Origin: Sphingomonas tagetis | Lineage (GTDB): Bacteria > Pseudomonadota > Alphaproteobacteria > Sphingomonadales > Sphingomonadaceae | DNA: 64,000 bases | Assembly: GCF_024211275.1 (NCBI RefSeq) | Contig: NZ_JAMLDX010000005.1 | Span: forward strand, 1 to 64,000 | Direction: 5' to 3' | Shown: in pieces, positions 57,164 to 64,000 of the stretch | How positions within the stretch are numbered: position 1 is the stretch's first letter | How the letters are laid out: each line of letters begins with the position of its first letter | Notes under the pieces: generated by a model | What the model was told of the DNA's origin: nothing | Seen by the model: the letters and a program-made list of their open reading frames with translations, nothing else | Databases searched by the model: none | Made by a program: the position numbers and the translations under genes

Positions 57164-59715
57164 GCCTGGGCGTCTGCGTCCCCGACCTGATTGCGCGCGG
57201 CAAGATCGGGGAGAAACATGCGGGCGAAGTGCGCGCGCTCTACGACGATCTGCTGCGGCAATATGACGGGCGGATGGGGCGCGAGGCGGCGGAGGCGCTG
57301 GCGACGCAGCAGGCGCTGGCAGCGTGGGAAAAGGGGCTGAAACAGGGGCGGCGCGAGAAGCTGCTGCAGCTCAAGCGCCAGATGGCGATGCTGGCGGAAG
57401 CGCGCACCGGCTATCGCGGCGCGGACCCGCAGGGCGTGATCAGCGGCAAGGCGATGGAAGCGTTTCTCGCCTATGACGGGCGCGCCAGCTACGCCAATGT
57501 CGAGTATCGCGAAGAAGCGATCCGAAAGCTGGCGCTGGGGCAGCTCTATGGGCTGCTGGAACGGCATCGCGCGGACCTGCTGGGCAATGTCCGGCACAAG
57601 AGCGACCTGCTGGACGTGGTGCGCGAGCTGTTCGGCGGCGACACCGGCAACCTGAATGCGCGCGAGATCGCGGGCGCGTGGCGCGAGACGGCCGATGGCC
57701 TGCGCCAGCGCTTCAACGCCGCCGGCGGATCGATCGGCAAGCGCGAGGATTGGGGGCTGCCGCAGAGCCATGACGCGCAGCGGGTGGGCAGTGTGACGCC
57801 CGAGGCGTGGATCGGCGAGGTTCGACCGATGCTCGACCGCGCCAAGATGCTCGACGAGCGCACGGCGCTGCCGCTAACCGATCAGCAGCTCGATGTGCTG
57901 CTGCGCGACGTTTACGAGAACATCGTCAGTGAGGGCTGGGTCGGACGGCAGCCGGGGCGCGCGGGCGCGAAGATGCTGGCGAACCGGCGCGCCGAGCATC
58001 GCGTGCTGCATTTCAAGGATGCCGAGACGTGGATCGGCTATAACGACAAGTTCGGCCAGGCCAGCCCGTGGGATGCGATGATGGGGCATGTGCGCGGGAT
58101 GAGCCGCGACATCGCCTTGATGGAGGTGCTGGGGCCGAACCCGGCCGCGACGGTGCGGTGGATGAAGGATGTCGCGACCAAGGACGCGATGACGCGCGGC
58201 ACCAATGCGGACCGGCGCCGCGCCAAGAAGTCCGCCGACATGATCGACCGGCTGTATGGCGTGATCAGCGGCGATGCCGATCAGGTGGGCAGCGAGACGT
58301 TGGCGCATCTGGGGTCCGCGCTGCGCAACTGGCAGGCGGCGACGAAGCTGGGCAGCGCGGTGATCGCGTCGATGTCGGACGCCGGCACCGCGACGCTGAC
58401 GCGCCGCATGAACGGGCTGGCGGCGCTGACGCAGCTGACCGACATGGCGGGGCAGCTGAGCCTGATCGATCCCAAGGCGCGGGTGACGGCGCGGCGTATG
58501 GGCATCATCGGCGACGAGTTCACGGGGCGCGCGGCCGGGGCAGGCCGGGTGATGCTCGACGAGCTGACCGGCGGGCGGCTTTCGACCAGCAGCGAGGGCG
58601 TGCGCGGGCGGATTCGGCACGGGGCGCAGCTGGCGAACGAGAGCACTCGGCGGCTGGCGGACGGCACGCTGCGCATCTCGGGCCTCAATGCCTGGACGCA
58701 GGCAGGCCGCGAGGCGATGGGCAAGGAGTTCGCCGCAACCTTTGCCGAGCGCGCCGACACCGCGTTCAATGATCTGCCCGAGGCGTTCCGGGGCTTCTTC
58801 GAGCGCTATGGCATGGGGTCGCGCGAGTGGGACACGCTGCGCGCGACCGCGCCGAACAAGGCGGGCGGCTATGACGCGATCTGGCCGGCGATGGTGGCCG
58901 ACAAGGGCGTCGGCACGCGCGTGATGGAAGCGATGCTGACCGAGATCGATTTCGCAGTGCCGACCGGCGGGCTGCGGCAGCGCGCGATCGTCGGCGGCTA
59001 CAAGCGCGGCACGATCATGGGCGAACTGGTCCGCACCGGATTCCAGTTCAAGATGTTCCCGGTGACGGTGATGGTGATGCACGGCATGCGCATGCTTGAC
59101 CAACCGAGCGGCTGGCGCATGGCGAAATATGGCGTCGGCTTCCTTGCCGCTACGACGCTGATGGGCGCGCTGGCGGTGCAGGGCGCGGAGCTGGTCAAGG
59201 GCCGCGATCCGATCGCGCTGCTCGACGACGAGGGCGGGCTGCGCACGGATTTCTGGTGGAAGGCGATGCTCAAGGGCGGCGGGCTGGGCGTGTTCGGCGA
59301 TGTCGTCAACGCCTCGACCAACCAATATGGGCAGGATGTCGGCGACCTGACCGCCGGGCCGGGTTTCGGGACGATCCAGAATGTCGCGGACCTCGCCTGG
59401 GGGCGCAAGGCCAAGGACGCCGAGGGCAACGATGTCCGCGTGCATGACGTGGCGCGCTTCCTCAAGCGCGAAACGCCAGTGATCGGCTCATTGTGGTACA
59501 CGCGCGCGGCATGGGAGCGGATCGCGCTCGACCAGCTCGGCGAGCTGCAGCATGAAAGCTATGCCGACAGCTATGGGCGCCTCGAAAAGCGCGCGCGAGA
59601 GGATGGCACCGCTTATTGGATGCCGCCCGGTGTGCGCGGGCCGGTGCGTGCGCCCGATCTGCTGGGTGCATCGCCGGACGGCGAGCCGATTGACGGCGAA
59701 GAACCGCAAATGTAA
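57160..59715 (+). CDS. Large virion-associated protein, unknown function
   Basis: An 851-residue protein (ATG overlaps the previous stop). Mostly helical; hydrophobic segments FPVTVMVMHGMRM and YGVGFLAATTLMGALAVQGA near residues 640-680 could insert in a membrane. Position after the gp16-like protein and before the tail fibre, and its size, suggest an additional ejected internal protein. No enzymatic motif recognised. Confidence 0.6.
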   Translation: MSLGVCVPDLIARGKIGEKHAGEVRALYDDLLRQYDGRMGREAAEALATQQALAAWEKGLKQGRREKLLQLKRQMAMLAEARTGYRGADPQGVISGKAMEAFLAYDGRASYANVEYREEAIRKLALGQLYGLLERHRADLLGNVRHKSDLLDVVRELFGGDTGNLNAREIAGAWRETADGLRQRFNAAGGSIGKREDWGLPQSHDAQRVGSVTPEAWIGEVRPMLDRAKMLDERTALPLTDQQLDVLLRDVYENIVSEGWVGRQPGRAGAKMLANRRAEHRVLHFKDAETWIGYNDKFGQASPWDAMMGHVRGMSRDIALMEVLGPNPAATVRWMKDVATKDAMTRGTNADRRRAKKSADMIDRLYGVISGDADQVGSETLAHLGSALRNWQAATKLGSAVIASMSDAGTATLTRRMNGLAALTQLTDMAGQLSLIDPKARVTARRMGIIGDEFTGRAAGAGRVMLDELTGGRLSTSSEGVRGRIRHGAQLANESTRRLADGTLRISGLNAWTQAGREAMGKEFAATFAERADTAFNDLPEAFRGFFERYGMGSREWDTLRATAPNKAGGYDAIWPAMVADKGVGTRVMEAMLTEIDFAVPTGGLRQRAIVGGYKRGTIMGELVRTGFQFKMFPVTVMVMHGMRMLDQPSGWRMAKYGVGFLAATTLMGALAVQGAELVKGRDPIALLDDEGGLRTDFWWKAMLKGGGLGVFGDVVNASTNQYGQDVGDLTAGPGFGTIQNVADLAWGRKAKDAEGNDVRVHDVARFLKRETPVIGSLWYTRAAWERIALDQLGELQHESYADSYGRLEKRAREDGTAYWMPPGVRGPVRAPDLLGASPDGEPIDGEEPQM

Positions 59716-59787
59716 ACGCATAGTTGTTTTTAGGCGCGCGGTTTCCCCCCGGTCCAAGCGCCCTGACCGTGACAACGGGGGACGGGC

Positions 59788-61878
59788 ATGGCGGTTGAAG
59801 TTGCCTACGAGCCGAAGGCTTACGTCTCTGACGGCAGCTTGACCGCACGAACGATCGAATGGCCGCTGCGCCAACCATCCGACTTGATCGTCACCGTCGA
59901 TGACCACGCGCGAACGCTGAATGCCGATTTTGAAGTAAACGGAACGTATCCTTCGCAGCAGATCGTGCCGCTGGCAGGGTTCGCCGCCGATGGCGAGACG
60001 GTGCGCTATCGCCGCGCCACGCCGATCGAGCAGGGTTATGCGATCACCGGGCAGAGCCTGTCGCGCACCTCGCTGGAAGCGCAGCTCGACCTGCAGGCGA
60101 TGGCCGCGCAGGAGGCCGCGGCTGACTTGTTGCGCGCGCCGCTCGCACCCTATGGCGGCGCGGGCGGAGGGTTGTTCCCGACCCCGGATGGCGATGGCGG
60201 GTGGGCGCTGACGCCAAGCGGTCCCGGCGCGGCTGGGCCGGCTGGGCCGACCTTTCTGACGCTGGCGGCGTTTCGCGCCGCGCCGGTCACGAACCGCAAG
60301 CAGGCGCTGCTCGATCCGGCCTACCCGTCCGGCGATTATTATTTCGAGACGGCGAACGCGCCATATGCCGAGACGCTGCCTCTCGTAATCAAGGCCGACA
60401 GCATGGCGTTGAGCGTCGGCGCGTGGGTGCAGCAGACCGACGAGTCGATCACGAGCCGAGACACGCGGTTTGAGCATGCACCCGCGCTTGCGTTGCGCAA
60501 ATGGATTGAAGGCGGCGTCGTCAACGCCAAGCAGCAAGCGCTGCCCGCGAACTTCGATCACGATACGGACGATGCCTGGGAGCATCTGCAAGAGCTGGCC
60601 GAGGACATGGAAGCGCTCGGGTCGCGCAACACGATCCTGCTGCCGACAGCTGATACCTATCGGATCAGCCAGCAGCTCGCATTCGGCGCGAACAAGGGCA
60701 GCGGCATCATGGGGTTCGGCCCCGGAAAGCCGATCATCTCCTGGGTGGGCGCCACCCTTGATCCCGAGACGCAGGACGATGCGTCGGGCGCGATGATCAC
60801 CTGGGGCGGTTCCGACCACGCCTGGGGCGGGATCAAGGACGTGGTGCTGTTCGCCAACAGCAAGGCCGTCCACTGCCTTTATGTCGAGGGCGACATCACG
60901 CCGGGGTTCAAGATCGACGATGTGCATGGTCAGCATGCGCTGCTCGATATCGTTTCCGTCGCGACCGCAGGTTCGTCGGCGTCGCCCGTCAACATGATCA
61001 TCAATGCGTTGACGGCGTACCCCTACATCCCGACCGGGTTCGATGGCGTCAACGCGGTCTGCGGACGGAGCGTCCTGCGGTTCCGCCTCAACGGCAGCGT
61101 CGGCCAGATCACGGTGCGCGATGCGAACATCGACAACGGCGCATACAGTTTCGTGGATATCGATTTCCCTGATGACTTAGCAGGCATCGACTTCCTGTTC
61201 GAAAACAGCCGCTTCGAGCAGAACCGGTCCAACGGTGACATCATCACCTTGAATTACGCCAGCGGTGTCAGTGCGCCGGGCACCTTGACCTTCCGCAACT
61301 GCAAGCACGCGCTTGGGGCGGGCGGGTCGAGCACGACTAATTTTGTGCGCAATACCTCGGGTTCGGCAAAGCGCCCTGACATCCTGTTCGATCCGCTGCT
61401 GACGAACGATGCGCTGACGAACGTCTACAAGGATGATTTCGACAGCGGCAAGACCGTGCCCTACGCGCTCGCTGATCATTTCCGGAAGCGGTTCGAGATC
61501 GAGCATTCGCGCAGCGTGACGTCGGGCGCCTTTCCGTCGATCAGCCGGTCGCATGGCGTTGAGAACGTCATCGACGCCACCGCGACGCCGACCGCGATCA
61601 CGAAATACGATCAGGACAAGCGCTTCACCAATGCGTTCGTCGGCGGGGGTGGTGCCATCACATTTACGCTGCCCGCCGTCGCGACTGTCCCGATCGGCTT
61701 CAAGCTCAGCTTCACCGCCGTCCTCGCCGCCGCGATCACGCTCGACGCCAACGCGTCCGAAACCATCAACGCAGGAACGACGCTCGTTTCATCCGGCAGC
61801 GTCGGGGACAGCGTGACGATCGAGCGCTCGGCCGGCGGCGGCTGGGTCACAACGGTCAAGGCGGGGTCGTGGACATGA
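59788..61878 (+). CDS. Tail fibre/spike protein with T7-fibre-like N-terminus
   Basis: A 696-residue protein. The first about 130 residues (VEVAYEPKAYVSDGSL, QQIVPLAGFAADGETVRYRR) follow the T7 tail-fibre attachment domain. A collagen-like hinge GPGAAGPAGP (around residue 148) leads to a beta-helix-rich body with repeated DIDFPDDLAGIDFLFEN and FRNCKHALGAGG turns, typical of receptor-binding spikes. It should recognise host surface sugar. GGGG precedes the ATG. Confidence 0.8.
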   Translation: MAVEVAYEPKAYVSDGSLTARTIEWPLRQPSDLIVTVDDHARTLNADFEVNGTYPSQQIVPLAGFAADGETVRYRRATPIEQGYAITGQSLSRTSLEAQLDLQAMAAQEAAADLLRAPLAPYGGAGGGLFPTPDGDGGWALTPSGPGAAGPAGPTFLTLAAFRAAPVTNRKQALLDPAYPSGDYYFETANAPYAETLPLVIKADSMALSVGAWVQQTDESITSRDTRFEHAPALALRKWIEGGVVNAKQQALPANFDHDTDDAWEHLQELAEDMEALGSRNTILLPTADTYRISQQLAFGANKGSGIMGFGPGKPIISWVGATLDPETQDDASGAMITWGGSDHAWGGIKDVVLFANSKAVHCLYVEGDITPGFKIDDVHGQHALLDIVSVATAGSSASPVNMIINALTAYPYIPTGFDGVNAVCGRSVLRFRLNGSVGQITVRDANIDNGAYSFVDIDFPDDLAGIDFLFENSRFEQNRSNGDIITLNYASGVSAPGTLTFRNCKHALGAGGSSTTNFVRNTSGSAKRPDILFDPLLTNDALTNVYKDDFDSGKTVPYALADHFRKRFEIEHSRSVTSGAFPSISRSHGVENVIDATATPTAITKYDQDKRFTNAFVGGGGAITFTLPAVATVPIGFKLSFTAVLAAAITLDANASETINAGTTLVSSGSVGDSVTIERSAGGGWVTTVKAGSWT
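59933..59953. promoter_or_regulatory. Operator-like dyad H inside the tail fibre gene
   Basis: AAGTAAAC-GGAAC-GTATCCTT, with the invariant left half. It lies about 145 bases into the coding sequence, so it may be a chance match. A weaker ATGTAAAC-GCATA match lies at 59710 in front of the gene. Confidence 0.35.
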
Positions 61879-62054
61879 ACTTTATAGACTGCAAGGTCGT
61901 CGACGGCGCCGCTGGTGGGGCGACGATCCGCGTTCCTCTGACCGATGGCGCACCGTCCGCAACGTTGACACTCGCTGGCGACACCTACGAGCGCGTCGAA
62001 AACGCGTCCGGTGGTTTCGATTACCGCAAGGCCGGGCAGCCGGAAGATGGCTGA
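61875..62054 (+). CDS. Small phage protein after the tail fibre
   Basis: A 59-residue protein (MNFIDCKVVDGAAGGATIRV, DYRKAGQPEDG end), with a beta-rich pattern. ATGA overlaps the fibre stop and its own end overlaps the next gene. Possibly a fibre chaperone or a minor virion component; not recognised. Confidence 0.55.
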   Translation: MNFIDCKVVDGAAGGATIRVPLTDGAPSATLTLAGDTYERVENASGGFDYRKAGQPEDG

Positions 62055-62481
62055 CGTGAGCGGCAGCGACATGGCGATCGGCGGCGGCGCATTTGCCGCC
62101 AGCTGGGCCGGCCTCAAATGGCTGGCCGAGTTCCTAACGAATCGGACCGACAAGCGCGATGCCGATCGCGACGCGCGCGCCAAGCAGCGCGCTGCCGAAC
62201 TCGATGCACGGGAAGCTAAGCTGGATGCGCAAGAGGCGGCCAAGGTGACGGCGCTGGAAGGCAGGCTCGAAGCCCTTGAGAAGAAGCAAGAGCAGCAGGG
62301 CGAAGAACTCGAACGCTATCGCCGCGTGATCGATATTCTGGTCGCGAAGGTGGCGCGCGAGGATCCTAACGCGCCGGAGCTGCGGCAGGTCGCATCGCTG
62401 CTAGGTCCGCTGTGGCCGATCCACCTGCACGCGCCGCCCGACATGGCGGACCTGATCGACAAGCTCAACAAGATCGACTGA
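62047..62481 (+). CDS. Coiled-coil protein of the lysis region
   Basis: A 144-residue protein. A short hydrophobic N-terminus (GGGAFAASWAGLKWLAEFL) is followed by a long coiled coil (AAELDAREAKLDAQEAAKVT, LEKKQEQQGEELERYRRVID). The pattern resembles spanin or holin-partner proteins, but the assignment is only from composition and place before the endolysin. Confidence 0.55.
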   Translation: MADVSGSDMAIGGGAFAASWAGLKWLAEFLTNRTDKRDADRDARAKQRAAELDAREAKLDAQEAAKVTALEGRLEALEKKQEQQGEELERYRRVIDILVAKVAREDPNAPELRQVASLLGPLWPIHLHAPPDMADLIDKLNKID

Positions 62482-62495
62482 CGGGGAGACGGGGA

Positions 62496-63119
62496 ATGGG
62501 CGCGTTCAATCATGCGGCGTTCATGCGGGAGTGGCGGCACCGGCAGGGGGTAATTCCCGCGCCGCTGTATCGCGACGTGATGGCAGCGCTCGAAGTGGGT
62601 TTCGGCACGGCGCTGCCGACCAGTGCGAGCGCGCATCCGAGCGACCCGCCATGGCTGGTCGAGGCGCGCAAGGACATCGGGCTCAAGGAAACGCCCGGCA
62701 AGGCGCACACGCCGCGCATCCTGCAGATGCTGGCATTCGTCTCATACCCGTTCAGCGACGACGAGACGCCGTGGTGCGGTACGGCCATGGCGGCCTGGAT
62801 GAAGCAGGCCGGCATCGTGCCGCCAAAGCAGGGCTTTCGCGCCGCCAGCTGGACGGATTGGGGCGTGGCCTGCGCTGCCCAGCTGGGCGCGATCGGCGTC
62901 AAGAAGCGGCCCGGCGGGAACCATGTGTTTCAGATCGTCGGCGAGACGGCAGACAAGCGCTTTTTCAAGGCGCTGGGGGCCAACCAGAAGGACATGGTCA
63001 ACATCATGGACGTGGCGAAGGCGGACGTTGACGCGATCCGCTGGCCCGCCGGTATCCCCGAACGCAACATCCCGCTGCCCGGCATGCCCAAGGGTGTGAT
63101 CTCGAAGGACGAAGCGTGA
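62496..63119 (+). CDS. Endolysin (TIGR02594/CHAP-like cysteine hydrolase)
   Basis: A 207-residue protein. It has WLVEARKDIGLKETPGKAHT, DDETPWCGTAMAAWM with catalytic Cys94, and GGNHVFQIVG with the expected His. This is the TIGR02594 family of phage cell-wall hydrolases, which cut peptidoglycan peptides at lysis. GGGGAGACGGGG is the ribosome binding site. No signal peptide, so a holin is needed for export. Confidence 0.8.
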   Translation: MGAFNHAAFMREWRHRQGVIPAPLYRDVMAALEVGFGTALPTSASAHPSDPPWLVEARKDIGLKETPGKAHTPRILQMLAFVSYPFSDDETPWCGTAMAAWMKQAGIVPPKQGFRAASWTDWGVACAAQLGAIGVKKRPGGNHVFQIVGETADKRFFKALGANQKDMVNIMDVAKADVDAIRWPAGIPERNIPLPGMPKGVISKDEA

Positions 63120-63463
63120 GCGCGCGCCGCTGGCTGCCGCGTGACTGGCCGCCGCGCGACTGGCGGATGCTGCTGGCGCTGGTGTTCCTCGCGGGCGGCG
63201 GTGTCGCTGTGACACTGCTGGCCGGCGCCGCGCTATATTCGATCGGCTGGATGCAGTGGCCGGCGAAGGTCGCCCCCGAACGCATCCGCTGGCTAGGCTA
63301 TTTCGGGCTCGTCGCGCTCGGCCTGATCGCGATCGTGCTGACCAGCTTCGGTTTCGTGCTCGGCCGGCGGGCGTGGAAGGTGAAGGCCGGCGCGTTCGAC
63401 GCCTCGGCGGTCGGCGGCGAGGAAACGGCGCCAGCGGGCGCGATCGGGGGCGAGCGTGACTAG
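63116..63463 (+). CDS. Holin-like membrane protein
   Basis: A 115-residue protein with two hydrophobic segments (MLLALVFLAGGGVAVTLLAG; YFGLVALGLIAIVLTSFGFV), charged ends, four-base overlap with the endolysin. Size and topology fit a class II-type phage holin. Confidence 0.6.
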   Translation: MSARRWLPRDWPPRDWRMLLALVFLAGGGVAVTLLAGAALYSIGWMQWPAKVAPERIRWLGYFGLVALGLIAIVLTSFGFVLGRRAWKVKAGAFDASAVGGEETAPAGAIGGERD

Positions 63464-63677
63464 GCGTCCCGCCACGCTCGCCGACCGGCGCGCGGCGCAG
63501 CGGCAACAGGCCGCCGTCAGCACCGCCATCGTGCAGAGCGCCAGCGCTTCGGCGGTCGCCGCCGAGCAAGTCGAGACGCTCGGCGAAACCGTCAACACGG
63601 CACAGGCCGAGATTGCCGAGCTGCAGGGGCAATATGACGAACTGCGCGGACGGGTCGAAGAGTTGGAGCCGGATTGA
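63456..63677 (+). CDS. Small coiled-coil protein of the lysis region
   Basis: A 73-residue protein: LADRRAAQRQQAAVSTAIVQ start and AEIAELQGQYDELRGRVEEL coiled end. Overlaps the holin-like gene by eight bases. Role unknown; a spanin partner is possible. Confidence 0.5.
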   Translation: MTRRPATLADRRAAQRQQAAVSTAIVQSASASAVAAEQVETLGETVNTAQAEIAELQGQYDELRGRVEELEPD

Positions 63678-63723
63678 GGATTCGAGTCCGCGCATGGGGC
63701 GCGGCCGGATGGGGAGAAACGAG

Positions 63724-64000
63724 ATGAGGCGATTGCTTGTCCTGGCGTGCGTGGGCGCGCTGTTGACGGCCTGCACCACGGGTCCACCGCCAAAGCTGGC
63801 GGTCGATCCGGTGGCGATCGATGCGAAGATCGAGAAGGCGGCGCAACGGTTCGAGGCGGTGAAGGGTTTCGCCGAGCTGCTGCTGCCGTTCGTCGGCGAC
63901 ACGATGCAGGCCAATGTGCGTGCGGGCATCCGCGTGGTCGAGACGGCGATCGCCGCGGCGCGCGCCGCCAGCGATTCCGCAAGCCGGCTCGCGGAGATCG
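63724..64000 (+). CDS. Lipoprotein of the lysis region (partial)
   Basis: Starts MRRLLVLACVGALLTACTTG, a lipoprotein signal with lipobox LTAC (Cys17), then a helical Ala/Arg/Glu-rich part. It runs off the right edge of the window, so its length is unknown. Lipoproteins at this place are often the outer-membrane spanin subunit. Confidence 0.6.
   Translation, partial: MRRLLVLACVGALLTACTTGPPPKLAVDPVAIDAKIEKAAQRFEAVKGFAELLLPFVGDTMQANVRAGIRVVETAIAAARAASDSASRLAEI

Noticed and set aside
1-64000. CRISPR arrays, rRNA genes and T7-type RNA polymerase
   Set aside because: I looked for regularly spaced repeats, rRNA signature sequences and single-subunit polymerase motifs and found none in the window.

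Overview
The window is GC-rich alphaproteobacterial DNA. Its gene content (CarD, FdxA, the rpmF-plsX-fabH-ihfA-merR order, a SUV3-type helicase, head-GIN lipoproteins) and a dispersed palindromic intergenic repeat point to a sphingomonad, Sphingomonas or a close relative. This is an inference from protein families; no 16S gene is present.

Bases 1-23.7 kb are chromosome. The window opens with the right end of an IS481-family element that has cut a metallophosphoesterase gene. Housekeeping and envelope genes follow: a two-HKD phospholipase D/cardiolipin synthase-like enzyme, rpoZ, an NfrB-like glycosyltransferase with a secreted partner, map, a sulfite-exporter-like permease, a HerA-like ATPase, an M23 endopeptidase, a SUV3-like helicase with an S4 protein, fdxA, carD, two head-GIN proteins, a MAPEG protein, rpmF-plsX-fabH-ihfA-merR, a multi-spanning membrane protein and tRNA-Gln(CTG).

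From about 23.75 kb to the right edge lies a prophage whose right end is outside the window. It is a temperate podovirus. Leftward genes (23.8-29.1 kb) carry the tyrosine integrase, an acyl-carrier-protein homologue, small zinc-finger proteins and an AlpA-like DNA-binding protein. A repressor/Cro-like pair (29.2-30.0 kb) sits between two operator regions. Rightward replication genes (30.0-34.6 kb) encode a DUF4326 protein, a CHC2/Toprim primase, a helicase/ATPase and an MT-A70 methyltransferase. A second leftward block (34.6-38.2 kb) carries a sigma-like HTH protein, a methyltransferase-like protein, a DUF932 protein and small proteins. A non-coding control region (38.2-39.4 kb) precedes the late rightward operon.

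The late operon runs: terminase, an Acb2/Tad1-like anti-defence candidate, portal, scaffold, capsid, decoration protein, tail-tube proteins A and B, T7-like internal virion proteins with a transglycosylase domain, tail fibre/spike, endolysin, holin-like and lipoprotein genes. No phage RNA polymerase is seen, so the host enzyme is probably used.

The most notable signals are: (i) a dyad motif AAGTAAAC-N5-GTAGNCTT found seven times, nearly all at transcription-unit boundaries of the prophage and on both sides of the repressor gene; (ii) a 49-codon gene embedded in another frame of the gp16-like gene with host-like codon usage and its own ribosome binding site; (iii) a small protein with an Acb2/Tad1-type hairpin domain; (iv) a phage acyl carrier protein; (v) a cluster of seven ATGTTC/GAACAT repeats before the late operon; and (vi) repeated translation-initiation leaders.
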